Positions 38,476 through 47,378 of a stretch of DNA of 64,000 nucleotides are shown here, one piece after another (within the stretch, counting starts at the first letter, position 1; every line of letters starts with the position of its first letter). This DNA comes from Gloeobacter morelensis MG652769 (lineage in GTDB: Bacteria; Cyanobacteriota; Cyanobacteriia; Gloeobacterales; Gloeobacteraceae), in the NCBI RefSeq assembly GCF_021018745.1, contig NZ_CP063845.1:558001-622000 (forward strand), written 5' to 3'. The notes below the pieces were generated by a model. It did no database searches and was not told the origin of the DNA. It saw only the letters and a list, made by a program, of their open reading frames with translations. Both the position numbers and the translations under genes were made by a program.

Positions 38476-38930
38476 ACAGCCTCCCGGAGGGCTACCACCT
38501 GCGCGCGGGCAAGACCCAGGACCGGGCACTCCTGCGCCGCTTTCTGCAGGAACTGCTCGGCGAACTGGGGGAAACCCCCGAGGCTCCTGGGACCATCGAC
38601 AACCTGCTCGCGCGCGTCTTCGACGCGCGCCGCACGCCGCTCTGGTGGGCGATGCGGGACTCTGCAGAGGTGGGCTGCCTGTGGTTGGGGAGAGCGTGGG
38701 ACCAGTTCAGCGGCGCGCAGAGCACCTACGTCCACCTGCTGTACGTCCGCCCTGAACACCGTCGCCGGGGAATTGGCCGCTTTTTGCTCGATTGGGCTTC
38801 GGAGATAGCCCGCACCCAGGGCGATTCGCAGCTGCTGTTGCAGTCGCTGCCCGACAACACCGCCGCCCTGGGACTGTACGCCGCGATGGGATTTCAGACG
38901 CGGGCGCTATTTTTGAGCAAACCGCTCTAG
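38472..38930 (+). CDS. GNAT-family N-acetyltransferase
   Basis: Acetyl-CoA-dependent N-acetyltransferase of about 152 residues. The acetyl-CoA loop is VRPEHRRRGIGRFLLDWA, with LLYVRPE before it and NTAALGLYAAMGFQTRALF as the C-terminal GNAT strand-helix. The usual annotation from 38220 would add 84 residues that overlap the small membrane protein and have no family match; I prefer GTG 38472 (VNSLPEGYHLRAG), which overlaps the preceding stop. The acceptor substrate is unknown. It ends overlapping by four bases the facing FG-GAP gene. Confidence 0.85.
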   Translation: MNSLPEGYHLRAGKTQDRALLRRFLQELLGELGETPEAPGTIDNLLARVFDARRTPLWWAMRDSAEVGCLWLGRAWDQFSGAQSTYVHLLYVRPEHRRRGIGRFLLDWASEIARTQGDSQLLLQSLPDNTAALGLYAAMGFQTRALFLSKPL

Positions 38931-39892
38931 CGTGGTCCTTCGAGTTCCCAATTGAGATCGCCCACAGAAGGAAGCGACAGGGACATTGTGAAGTTTGTGC
39001 CGTCTAACTGCCAGAGCGTATTGACACCGGTCCGGAAGTTGCGCCAGATAATATCGGGTTTGCCGTCGCCGGTGTAGTCGCCAAAGGCGTTGGGCTCCCA
39101 GCCGATGTTTGGGGTCACTGCGGGGAGGGCGGCGGACGCGCTGTAGGTGGTGCCGTTCATCAGCCAGATGCTGTTGGCACCGGTTTTGGTGTTGCGCCAG
39201 ACGATGTCCGGGGTACCGTTATTGTCGTAATCGGCGTCGCCGCTGCCATAGATGACCCAATCGAGGCTCACTGGGGGCAGGCTGACCGTTGAAGTCAAAG
39301 TCACACCGTTCATCAGCCACAGCACATTGGCACCCGTGGCGAAGTTGCGCCAGACAATATCCGGGCTGCCGTCGCCATTGAAGTCGCCTGCACCGCGGAT
39401 GCGCCAGTTAGAATCACTTACCGCAGTTAAGCTGACACTGCTGACAAAGTTCGTCCCGTCCATCAACCAGACAGAATTGAGGCCCTGCTGGGTATTGCCC
39501 GGCTGGACCAAGTTATTGCGCCAGAGAATATCGACATTGCCGTCGGCATTAAAGTCGCCGGTGGCAGCAATGAACCAGCCTGGGTTGGTGACGGAAGGCA
39601 AGGCGACAGAAGATACGAAGTTTGGTCCGTTGAGCAGCCAGACGGCATTGGCACCGGTCGTGTAGTTGCGCCAAACGATGTCCAACGAGCCGTCGCCATT
39701 AAAATCACTGTTGAGCACAGCACCCCCGCCGCTCACCTGCGAATCGCCCTGGACAGCCCTGACCCCACCGTCCGGCTGCAGGGCAGGACCTTGGGCCGGC
39801 TCAGGATTCGGGCCGGGGACGACGGCGGATGCCGGAAGTGCCAGTAGGGCGGCAAAGACGAGGGACAAATAAGACAACCTATTGCGATGCAT
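38927..39892 (-). CDS. Secreted FG-GAP/VCBS-repeat protein (copy 1 of 3)
   Basis: A signal peptide (MHRNRLSYLSLVFAALLALPASA) is followed by about five or six repeats of DFNGDGSPDIVWRN--TGAN-LWLMNGT--, the FG-GAP/VCBS form, with DxDGDG-like calcium loops (DFNADGNVDI, DYTGDGKPDI). It ends NWELEGPR, as do its two paralogues. The predicted fold is a beta-propeller exposed outside the cytoplasm. The whole protein is repeats, with no attached enzyme. Function is unknown; binding to surfaces or partners is typical of such repeats. Confidence 0.9.
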   Translation of the reverse strand: MHRNRLSYLSLVFAALLALPASAVVPGPNPEPAQGPALQPDGGVRAVQGDSQVSGGGAVLNSDFNGDGSLDIVWRNYTTGANAVWLLNGPNFVSSVALPSVTNPGWFIAATGDFNADGNVDILWRNNLVQPGNTQQGLNSVWLMDGTNFVSSVSLTAVSDSNWRIRGAGDFNGDGSPDIVWRNFATGANVLWLMNGVTLTSTVSLPPVSLDWVIYGSGDADYDNNGTPDIVWRNTKTGANSIWLMNGTTYSASAALPAVTPNIGWEPNAFGDYTGDGKPDIIWRNFRTGVNTLWQLDGTNFTMSLSLPSVGDLNWELEGPR

Positions 39893-40123
39893 CTCGATTT
39901 CCTGCTCAACGGATCGAAGATATTATCTAACGAAATCGAAAATTATGTAAACAGTTTGAAATACACTGGCGAACTCGAACGGAACCCTGGCGGTTTGCAT
40001 TCTAGGGGACTGCCACCCCTCCCAAACTTGGGAAGCAGGCGACCGCCTCCAGATGCGCAGCGCCGCAATCGCAGCCCAATGGTACTGGCTGATTCGAGCG
40101 CGGCTGCATCAATGGACCTGGAT

Positions 40124-41083
40124 TTAGCGAGGGCCAACCATCTTCCAGCGCAACTCCCCGACCACAGGCAGTGCCACAGTTTGGACCAGGGCAGTGCCGT
40201 TCATCAGCCAGATGGTGTTCGCGCCAGTTTGGTTGTTGCGCCAAACAAGATCGGGTTTGCCGTCGTTGTTATATTCACCGACGGCGGAGATTTGCCAGTC
40301 AAGGTCCGAGACGGAAGGTATGGCGACGGAAATAGAGTAAGTCGTACCGTTCATCAACCAGATGGTATTCGCCCCGGTCTGGTTGTTGCGCCAAACGATA
40401 TCCGGGGTGCCGTTGCCGTCAAAATCGCTGTCGCCGCTGCCGTAGATATTCCAGCCGCTGCCAGAGACCGAAGGAAGATTGATGATCTCGGTGACGAGCA
40501 CACCGTTGAGTAGCCAGAGTACGTTGGCACCGGTGGTGTAATTGCGCCAGATGATATCCGGGCTGCCGTCGCCGTTAAAGTCGCCTGCTCCCCGCAGGTG
40601 CCAGTCAGCCGTGACGGTCTCGGAGAGAGCGGCGCTAGTCAGATAAGTCGCTCCGCGCATCAGCCAGACGGAGACGCTTCCCCGCTGCGTATTTTCGGGG
40701 CTCGATCCGTTGTTGTGCCAGAGAATGTCGGTCTGGCCGTCGGCATTGAAGTCGCCGGTGCCGGCGATGAACCAGTTCAAGTCGGAGACTGGCGGTAATG
40801 GGACAGCCTCCGAATAAGTCGTACCGTCGAGATACCAGAGAGAATTTTCGCCGGTCTGGTTGTTGCGCCAGAGAATATCGCCGCCGCCGTCGCCGTCAAA
40901 ATCGCCGTCCGCCGCCGGGGTGCCCCCTGGGACCGCAAACCAGGGCTCGCTGGAGAGCACTCCGTCCGGCCGCAGGGGCGGACCGCTCGAAGGTTGGATT
41001 TGCGGCTCGGCAGCGAAACCCACAGAACATCCGACGATCGCAGCGCAAAGCCATAGTGAGAACGCCAGCCTTTTGATACCCAT
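40124..41083 (-). CDS. Secreted FG-GAP/VCBS-repeat protein (copy 2 of 3)
   Basis: Paralogue of the neighbours on both sides: signal peptide (MGIKRLAFSLWLCAAIVG, with a Cys near the cleavage site), a short linker QPSSGPPLRPDGV shared with the others, then repeats such as DFNGDGSPDIIWRNYTTGAN and WLMNGTTYSISVAIP, ending RWKMVGPR. The internal order of repeats matches copies 1 and 3 unit by unit, so the three arose by whole-gene duplication. About 230 bases without a gene separate it from copy 1. Confidence 0.9.
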   Translation of the reverse strand: MGIKRLAFSLWLCAAIVGCSVGFAAEPQIQPSSGPPLRPDGVLSSEPWFAVPGGTPAADGDFDGDGGGDILWRNNQTGENSLWYLDGTTYSEAVPLPPVSDLNWFIAGTGDFNADGQTDILWHNNGSSPENTQRGSVSVWLMRGATYLTSAALSETVTADWHLRGAGDFNGDGSPDIIWRNYTTGANVLWLLNGVLVTEIINLPSVSGSGWNIYGSGDSDFDGNGTPDIVWRNNQTGANTIWLMNGTTYSISVAIPSVSDLDWQISAVGEYNNDGKPDLVWRNNQTGANTIWLMNGTALVQTVALPVVGELRWKMVGPR

Positions 41084-41303
41084 AGCCGATGCCAGAACGC
41101 GAGAGGGACGGTGGCATTATCGGATGGCTTGGATCAAATTGCAGCAAGAATCCGCAAAATATATGAGGCGCTATCACACGATTGCTTGCGCCGTTACCTC
41201 AAAGATGAGAGCAAAAGTCCTATCAGCAAAGGCGAAATCGGCTTCGGTTCACTCTCGCTTGGCAGAAGTGTCTCAAAAAAATACAGCCAGTTAGACGCAC
41301 GCC

Positions 41304-42308
41304 TCAGCGCGGGCTCTCCAGCTTCCAATCGGGGGAGGCCACAGCAGGTAGCGCGGCCGTGCTGCTCAAGGCCGTGCCGTTCATCAGCCAGAGCGTGTTG
41401 GCACCGGTCGTGTAATTGCGCCAGACGAGATCCGGCTTGCCGTCGCCGCTGTAATCGCCGAAGGCACAAATCTGCCAGCCGACGTCGGGGGTTACCGCAG
41501 GCAGCGACACAGCCGCACTGAACGTGGTGCCATTCATCAGCCAGAGCGTGTTGGCACCGGTCACTTCATTGCGCCAGACAATGTCCGGGGTGCCGTTGCC
41601 GTCGAAGTCACCGTCGCCGCTGCCATAGATGTTCCAGCCTCGATCGCCCACGCTCGGCAGGGCCGAACTCTGCAGCAGATTGGTACCGTCCATCAGCCAC
41701 AGGGTGTTGGCTCCCGTCACGTAATTGCGCCAGATGATGTCCGGGCTGCCGTTGCCGTCGAAGTCTCCCGCCCCGCGAATGTGCCAGTCGCCGTCGACCA
41801 CACTGAGCAAATCGACGGTGCTCAGATAAGTGGAACCGCTCATCAACCAGACAGAAATCCGACCCTGCTGTGTGTTGGTGGGACCGGGTTTGTTGTTGCG
41901 CCAAAGAATATCGGTATTGCCGTCACCGTTGAAATCGCCCGTGCCCGCGATGAACCAGTTCAGATCGGTCACTGCGGGGAGGGTCACTGCCGAAGCATAG
42001 CTGGTGCCATTCATCAGCCACAGGACATTGGCTCCTTTACTGGCACTATTTCCGCGCAACCGCCAGACGATATCCGGAGTACCGTCGCTGTTGAAATCGC
42101 TATTAAGAGCAGGCAGGGCAGGTGCTGTAGGAGGCGTTGCGTTTGGAACTATACCCGGCACTATTTCCGGTGGAGCAATCAATCCTTCAGGTTGGAGGGT
42201 AGGACCGACGGGGGCTTCAGGCGTCGGTCCAGCGGCCCCGGCAATCGTCGCATTCAAGGCAAATGCAGCAGCGATCAGAGGCAGATAAACTAACCGTTTC
42301 GAATCCAT
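41304..42308 (-). CDS. Secreted FG-GAP/VCBS-repeat protein (copy 3 of 3)
   Basis: Third paralogue. I start at ATG 42308 (MDSKRLVYLPLIAAAF) because AAAGGA lies eight bases before it, while the ATG at 42317 falls inside that ribosome site. Signal peptide, proline-rich linker (GPTLQPEGL), then repeats with DFNSDGTPDIVWRL, DFDGNGSPDIIWRN and GDYSGDGKPDLVWRN, ending DWKLESPR. The linker is longer than in the other two copies. Its position at the upstream end of the cluster on the transcribed strand could make it the first gene of a common transcript, though the 220-base gaps argue for separate promoters. Confidence 0.9.
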   Translation of the reverse strand: MDSKRLVYLPLIAAAFALNATIAGAAGPTPEAPVGPTLQPEGLIAPPEIVPGIVPNATPPTAPALPALNSDFNSDGTPDIVWRLRGNSASKGANVLWLMNGTSYASAVTLPAVTDLNWFIAGTGDFNGDGNTDILWRNNKPGPTNTQQGRISVWLMSGSTYLSTVDLLSVVDGDWHIRGAGDFDGNGSPDIIWRNYVTGANTLWLMDGTNLLQSSALPSVGDRGWNIYGSGDGDFDGNGTPDIVWRNEVTGANTLWLMNGTTFSAAVSLPAVTPDVGWQICAFGDYSGDGKPDLVWRNYTTGANTLWLMNGTALSSTAALPAVASPDWKLESPR

Positions 42309-42510
42309 ATCTTTCATCCTTTGAGAGTTCGCGGCCAGGTTGGGCCGAATCCTTCAATAACTAAACTATGCAATTGTCCGTAGAATACATTGGTCGTTTT
42401 CAGTAAGTCAACACTTGCATCACATCCACGAACTATCTTGAAGTTAATAAACATAACGTCGGCGCGGCGACCAGCGCCAAGGCAGATCGCTATCTAAGCA
42501 ACGATAACGC

Positions 42511-43395
42511 TCAAGAAGTAAATGTTAGAAATGCCAGACGCGCCGCGCCGATACAGCCTGCTTCGTTGCCCAATTCGGCCTGCAACAGCTGCAACCAGGG
42601 CCGCTTGATGATCGAGCGGCGGTCGATTTCAGCCTCGGCCTCGGGTAGGAAGTAAGGGCAGCTTTTGCTCACCCCGCCGCCGATCACCACCGCCTCCGGG
42701 TCGAGCAGGTTCACCAGACCGACCAGGGCGTAGCCCAGGTCGCGCCCCACCTGCCGCCAACATTCGAGCGCCTGGGGGTCGCCTGCTGCCGCCCGCTCAC
42801 CGAGCACCGCGGGGTCAAGCCCGAAACGGCGGGCGATGGCGGGGGCTGCAATAAATTGTTCCAGGCAGCCGCTGCTGCCGCAGTTGCAGCGCGGACCGCG
42901 CGGATCGAAGACCAGGTGGCCCAACTCGCCCCCCAGGCCGTGGGCACCGGTGAATAGTCGGCGATTGTGGATAAGGCTGCCCCCCACGCCCGTACCCAGG
43001 GTGATGAAGATGACGTGGCCGAAGCGGCTGGCGCTGCCGAGCCAGTTTTCTCCCAAACCGGCCAGGTTGGCGTCGTTGCCCAGCACCGTCGCCAGGCCGG
43101 TCTTCTCCTCCAGCAGCCGGGCCAGCGGCACGTCGCGCCAGCCGTCGAGGTTGATGCAGGTGTACACCAGCCGGCCGCCGACATCGACCAACCCCGGTAC
43201 GCCCACGCCAAGAGCGACAGCTGCCCTTTCAGGATCGAGCCCCGCCACCAGAGCGCTCAGGGCCGCGAGCACCGCCGCGGGGGTACTCGGCCGGGGGGTG
43301 GCGATCGTGGCGCTCGCCAGTTCCCGGCCCTGTCCGTCGTAACGGCCGGCTTTGATGGCGGTGCCCCCGAGATCGATGGCGACGACCGAGCCCAT
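42511..43395 (-). CDS. ROK-family sugar kinase (glucokinase-like)
   Basis: ATP-dependent hexose kinase. VVAIDLGGTAIKAG is the phosphate-1 loop, VPGLVDVGG and ITLGTGVGGSLIHN follow, and the ROK zinc motif is GHLVFDPRGPRCNCGSSGCLEQF with the conserved Cys residues. ATG 43395 (MGSVVAID) is chosen; the frame open to 43602 overlaps the preceding gene. 294 residues. It starts one base after the upstream gene's stop, so both are in one operon behind the LptD-like gene. Glucose is the commonest substrate of this group, but not proven here. Confidence 0.9.
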   Translation of the reverse strand: MGSVVAIDLGGTAIKAGRYDGQGRELASATIATPRPSTPAAVLAALSALVAGLDPERAAVALGVGVPGLVDVGGRLVYTCINLDGWRDVPLARLLEEKTGLATVLGNDANLAGLGENWLGSASRFGHVIFITLGTGVGGSLIHNRRLFTGAHGLGGELGHLVFDPRGPRCNCGSSGCLEQFIAAPAIARRFGLDPAVLGERAAAGDPQALECWRQVGRDLGYALVGLVNLLDPEAVVIGGGVSKSCPYFLPEAEAEIDRRSIIKRPWLQLLQAELGNEAGCIGAARLAFLTFTS

Positions 43396-43396
43396 G

Positions 43397-43789
43397 CTAG
43401 GAGCCGGGTTGGGCGTTGAAGCGGCGGGGCCGCTCGATGCGCGGACGCTCGGGGCGCTCTGCTGTCCGGTAGGGCCGCTCTGCGGCGGCGGGGAAATCCC
43501 CTTGCCGGTCGCGCCGACGGTTGGGATTGCGCTGGAGGCGCGGCAGGCGCGGCTGCAGACCCTCGCGCCGCTGGCTGAGTTCGTGGTGCAGTGTGGCTGC
43601 ATCCATGGCCGCGAAGGTGGACCAGCTGCGGTCGAGTTCGTCGAAATTTTCGTAGAGCAAGCGCTTGGGCGGCGACGGTGTGCCGCTCAACCCCCAGACA
43701 GCCACCACATGGTGCTCCTCGATGCGATAAGCCCGCATCACGAGGGTATCGTCCACCTTGCGCTCGCAGATCAGCAGCGTCGGTTTCAT
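43397..43789 (-). CDS. Hypothetical protein with basic C-terminal tail
   Basis: 130 residues from ATG 43789 (MKPTLLICERKVDDTLVMR). The first 75 residues look folded (YRIEEHHVVAVWGLSGT, LLYENFDELDRSWSTF); the remainder is rich in Arg and Pro and probably disordered. No family is recognised. Tightly placed between the LptD-like gene (43 bases upstream) and the ROK kinase. A start at an earlier Met cannot be excluded. Confidence 0.7.
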   Translation of the reverse strand: MKPTLLICERKVDDTLVMRAYRIEEHHVVAVWGLSGTPSPPKRLLYENFDELDRSWSTFAAMDAATLHHELSQRREGLQPRLPRLQRNPNRRRDRQGDFPAAAERPYRTAERPERPRIERPRRFNAQPGS

Positions 43790-43832
43790 ACTCTTGCCCA
43801 GAGTTCTCCAGCCATCGTAGCAGCGCAGGGGT

Positions 43833-45776
43833 TCACGGACTGCCCGGTCCATTGCGGTTGAACCGCTCGACGCCGCCAACCACATCGGTGACCTGGTCAG
43901 GGCGACCGTAGGCGTTGGTGCCCCAATTAAAATCATCCACCCGCAACTGAAAACCGCCGGTCTGGCGCACCGGGTTGTAGGTGATCGACAGCGAGTAGGT
44001 GCGCCGATCGAGGCTGACTGTATAGAAGGTGTCGACGGCCCGTCCGAAGGTCAGATCGATGCCGGTCTGCACTCCAAAGCGCAGGGGACCGTAGATCTGC
44101 TGGGTGATGCCGGCGAACACTTGCTCGCGCGAAGCCACCCGATCGAACAAAAACGGCGATTCGCCGTTCACAAAACCATTGTTGTACGAAAGGCTGAGGG
44201 CGGTGTAATCGAGAAAGTCGCGGCTGAAGCGGCCCAGAATGCTGAACAGGCTCACGCGCCCCCCCAGGTAACCCTGGCTGTCGCCGCTGGAGTACCACGA
44301 CTGGACAAGGGTAGTCCCCACATCTAGAAACAAACCGGGGGTGACCGGTATCTGCGTAAAGCGCAGGGTCTCGCGCGACAGTGGTAAGAATTCTGCCTGC
44401 AGGAGGGTGATGGTCTTTGAAAGCGAGCCTGCCACGCGAAAGCGGCCCAAATCCGGCTGCCTGTCCAGTTGCGGCTGATCGGTGTTGGCGGAGATGAGCG
44501 CGGCGTTGGCCTGGTAGGAAAGCCGCACGCCCGAGCTGCCGAGGGTGATCAGCGGCGAATCGAGGGTGATGCCGAGGTTGGATTGGGCCGTCTGAAAGCC
44601 CAGCAAATAGTTAAAAAAGCGCTCCCGGTACGCGTAACTAAAAGTGAGCGTGTGGTCGCCGACAGGGACGATGTGTTCGAGGCGGGCGCGCACGCGATTT
44701 TCAAGATCGTCGAGCACCAGGCCGTTGATCTCGGAGAACAGGCGGGTGAGTTGGCCATTGTCGTACTCGACGCTCAATTTGTTCTGCAGACCAAAATTTT
44801 TGGGATCCAAAAAGCTGTTGGAACTGAGGGCCTGCTGGATGTAGAGCTGGGGTGAGATCTGAAAAGTGATCTTCTTGGCAAATTCGACATAGAGATTTTG
44901 CTGGTAGTAGACGCCACCTTTGTCGAGAAAGTCGGAACCGACCTCGTAAGGGGGCTTGCGCTTTTCGTTGTCGATCACGCTCTCGATGGTCGGGAAGGGC
45001 ATCGCAAAATTTTGATCAAAAAACAGCGTCCCCGAATCGATCGTCAGCCGGTTGCTGCCCTTACCAATTTCTCGCAACGTCGCCCGCGCGCTCACCAACT
45101 CCAGTTCGGGTGGATCGAACTGGTCGGGGGTAACGCGCAGATCCTCCCCTCGCCAGCCTTCGGCGTTGAACACGATGCGCTTGGCCTCGAAGCGCAAGAT
45201 CCCGCCCCGGGGCTTGGGTGGGGGCGGCAGTTCGAAAGCGCCGGTCAGATCGGCGGCCAGGGGCGTATTGATGCGCACGTTACTCTCAGCCTTGGTGTCG
45301 ATGCGGCCGGTGGCGTTGAGCAGGACCCCTTCTTTGCGGGCAAAGTTGTACTCCATGCGCGTACCGGCGATGCGCTGTTCGCCCTGCACCAGCTTGACGT
45401 TGCCCTCGGCAACGGCCAGGCGGGTGTCCAGATTGACTTGCATCTGGTCAGCGCTCAACAAAACCTCGCGCAGGCGCATCTTGACGTTGCCCCGGGCGGT
45501 AAAGACCCGATTGATCTGGTCGTACTGCTGGGTGTCGGCATCCAGGAAAACCTCCTCGCCGGGCTTGAGCGCGCCGCCCAGGGGCACCCCCTCCTCGCGA
45601 GGCTGCAGGGCGGTGTTGTCGATGCCGGTAGAAAGATCCTGGGCCTGACCCGCCCCCTGGGCCTGCAGATCGCGGGCACGCTCAGGGGGCGGATTTTCGG
45701 CGGGTGCCTGGGGATCCGCCTGGACCAGACGCACCAGGGGCGGCGGTGCGGGCGGCAGAGCCGGAAGGTACGGCAT
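43833..45776 (-). CDS. LptD-like outer-membrane protein (DUF3769)
   Basis: Cyanobacterial counterpart of the lipopolysaccharide-insertion protein LptD. Residues 75-190 are an OstA/LptA-like strand repeat (EEVFLDADTQQYDQINRVFTARG, MRLREVLLSADQMQVNLDTRLAVAEG); the C-terminal two-thirds is a beta-barrel with alternating strands. The start at 45776 (MPYLPALPP) has AGGAG five bases upstream. No classical signal peptide is visible; the N-terminus is proline-rich. 647 residues. It is the first gene of a likely three-gene operon. Confidence 0.85.
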   Translation of the reverse strand: MPYLPALPPAPPPLVRLVQADPQAPAENPPPERARDLQAQGAGQAQDLSTGIDNTALQPREEGVPLGGALKPGEEVFLDADTQQYDQINRVFTARGNVKMRLREVLLSADQMQVNLDTRLAVAEGNVKLVQGEQRIAGTRMEYNFARKEGVLLNATGRIDTKAESNVRINTPLAADLTGAFELPPPPKPRGGILRFEAKRIVFNAEGWRGEDLRVTPDQFDPPELELVSARATLREIGKGSNRLTIDSGTLFFDQNFAMPFPTIESVIDNEKRKPPYEVGSDFLDKGGVYYQQNLYVEFAKKITFQISPQLYIQQALSSNSFLDPKNFGLQNKLSVEYDNGQLTRLFSEINGLVLDDLENRVRARLEHIVPVGDHTLTFSYAYRERFFNYLLGFQTAQSNLGITLDSPLITLGSSGVRLSYQANAALISANTDQPQLDRQPDLGRFRVAGSLSKTITLLQAEFLPLSRETLRFTQIPVTPGLFLDVGTTLVQSWYSSGDSQGYLGGRVSLFSILGRFSRDFLDYTALSLSYNNGFVNGESPFLFDRVASREQVFAGITQQIYGPLRFGVQTGIDLTFGRAVDTFYTVSLDRRTYSLSITYNPVRQTGGFQLRVDDFNWGTNAYGRPDQVTDVVGGVERFNRNGPGSP

Positions 45777-45856
45777 GAACACTCCTGCTGAATGAACTCA
45801 GCATACCGAATCAAGGCTCTGCTAGCTTAAAGCTGGTTGAGACGGAGGATAGACCG

Positions 45857-46234
45857 ATGACAGTCCAGTTCAGACACATCATGCTGATGGTCCCGGACGT
45901 GATGGCGGCGGTGAAATTCTACAGCGAAGGGCTGGGCCTGGCCGTCAAGACGGCCTCGCCCGGCTGGGGCGAGTTGGAGACCGGGGGAACCATTCTCGCT
46001 TTGCACTACGCAGAAAATCCTCACCCGGCCGGCGCTTCGCCGATTCTCAGCTTCGTCGTCGATGACCTGGCTGCTACTGTGGCGTCGCTCGAAGCCCTGG
46101 GAGCGAGGCTCGAAGGTCGGGTCCGCGAGCCCTCCTTCGGCAAGGTGGCGGCGATGCGCACGCCGGACGGCCATTTGCTCAGCTTGCTGCAGCCCGCCCC
46201 GGTCGGGGCCGCCGTCGGCTCGGGCGCGCATTAA
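45857..46234 (+). CDS. VOC-family (glyoxalase/bleomycin-resistance fold) protein
   Basis: 125 residues made of two beta-alpha-beta-beta-beta units: FRHIMLMVPDVMAAVKFYSEGLGL begins the first and FVVDDLAATVASLEALGARLEG the second, ending TPDGHLLSLLQP. Possible metal ligands are His7 and a Glu near the end of each unit, as in glyoxalase I relatives. The start ATG 45857 has GGAGGA upstream. The substrate is unknown. It converges on psbI. Confidence 0.87.
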   Translation: MTVQFRHIMLMVPDVMAAVKFYSEGLGLAVKTASPGWGELETGGTILALHYAENPHPAGASPILSFVVDDLAATVASLEALGARLEGRVREPSFGKVAAMRTPDGHLLSLLQPAPVGAAVGSGAH

Positions 46235-46235
46235 G

Positions 46236-46274
46236 TTCAAAAATTCGGGTGTCGGCTAACTACACGCTGACACC
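46236..46274 (-). terminator. Rho-independent terminator of the psbI transcript
   Basis: On the minus strand GGTGTCAGC and GCCGACACC pair over nine positions (one G-U) around a nine-base loop, followed by CGAATTTTTGAAC. It starts 11 bases after the psbI stop codon and fits as the operon's end. Confidence 0.75.
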
Positions 46275-46284
46275 TGACATCTAT

Positions 46285-46401
46285 CTACTGCCCGCCGCCC
46301 CGGCCGGGGTTGCGGCTCGGATCCCCGGACAGGAAGCCGAAGGCGAAGATGGCCACAAACAACAGCACGACGATCGTGACAACCCACTTAAGAACTTCCA
46401 T
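46285..46401 (-). CDS. psbI: Photosystem II reaction centre protein I
   Basis: 38-residue single-helix subunit of photosystem II next to D1. The sequence begins [19 protein letters not shown] and continues with [14 protein letters not shown], which matches the invariant PsbI stretch FGFLSSDPTRNPGR. Length is the family standard. It lies 43 bases downstream of an NDUFA9-like epimerase gene on the same strand and is followed by an intrinsic terminator. The C-terminus (GGGQ) differs from the common KDLE or RDLE ending. Confidence 0.93.
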   Translation of the reverse strand: MEVLKWVVTIVVLLFVAIFAFGFLSGDPSRNPGRGGGQ

Positions 46402-46444
46402 CTGGGGACCCGAATTATTTCTTAAACAATGATAAAGCACCGCC

Positions 46445-47341
46445 CTAATTTTGGAGATACTCGCGAATACCGGTAGCCAGGTCGGTCAGCGGCATCTGCA
46501 ATTCGCCGCTGAAGGGCCGCTCGGCGGTAATGTTGTCCTCTTGAAGCATCGTCAGTTGATCGGCGGTAATGGGCAACAATTGTGGGGCGACGGCGCTGCC
46601 CAGGGCGACAGCGGGCTGCACGAGGGCGATCGGAATCGAGATAAAAGGTTTGCGCACGCGCAGGTGCCGGGCCAGCAGCGCCAGAATCTCGCGCAGGCTC
46701 AACTGCTCGGGGCCACCCACTTCGAGGATGCGGCCGTCGAAGCTCGAACTGGTGGTGCAGCGGGCGATCACTTCGGCCAGATCTCTGACCCACAAGGGTT
46801 GCAACTGGTTGGTGCCGGGGCCGATGACCGGAATAAAGGGCGGCTTGCGCACCAGATCGTTGGCCAGCAGATTGATAAATTCGTCTTCTGGACCGAAAAC
46901 CACGGAGGGACGCAAGATCACCCAGGCCAGTCCCGAGGAGCGCACCAGGGCTTCGGTGGCCCACTTGGTCTGGTGGTAGCGGGCTGTGGCACCGGGCCGA
47001 GCACCGATGGCGGAGATGTAGACGAATTTGCGCACTCCGGCCTCGGTCGCAGCCGCAAGCAGGTTGCGGGTGCCCTCGACATGGATGCGCTCGAAGGTGA
47101 CCATCGGCGGCAGTTCGCGGATGATCCCGACGAGGTGGATAATCTCGTCTATCCCGGCGCAGGCGCGGACAAGGGAAGCTTTGTCGGCCAGATCGCCCGT
47201 GGCTAAGTCCACCGCCAGCGCCTCAAGCGCAGAGGTGTCCGCCCCCGAGCGCACTAGAGCGCGCACAGCAAGACCGCGCTCGCGCAGCGCTCGCGCGGTG
47301 TGCGAACCGATAAAACCGGTGGCGCCGGTAAGCAGAATCAT
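46445..47341 (-). CDS. NAD(P)-binding atypical SDR / NDUFA9-like epimerase family protein
   Basis: Rossmann-fold protein with [21 protein letters not shown] at the start, then [11 protein letters not shown] and [30 protein letters not shown]. It resembles complex I NDUFA9-type and Ycf39-type atypical short-chain dehydrogenases, several of which act as assembly factors for photosynthetic or respiratory complexes. 298 residues, intact. It sits between a TetR regulator (37 bases upstream) and psbI (43 bases downstream), so an assembly-factor role for photosystem II is plausible but unproven. Confidence 0.88.
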   Translation of the reverse strand: MILLTGATGFIGSHTARALRERGLAVRALVRSGADTSALEALAVDLATGDLADKASLVRACAGIDEIIHLVGIIRELPPMVTFERIHVEGTRNLLAAATEAGVRKFVYISAIGARPGATARYHQTKWATEALVRSSGLAWVILRPSVVFGPEDEFINLLANDLVRKPPFIPVIGPGTNQLQPLWVRDLAEVIARCTTSSSFDGRILEVGGPEQLSLREILALLARHLRVRKPFISIPIALVQPAVALGSAVAPQLLPITADQLTMLQEDNITAERPFSGELQMPLTDLATGIREYLQN

Positions 47342-47378
47342 AGATTCAACGATGCCACACCGGGAGGGATTTGGCGCT

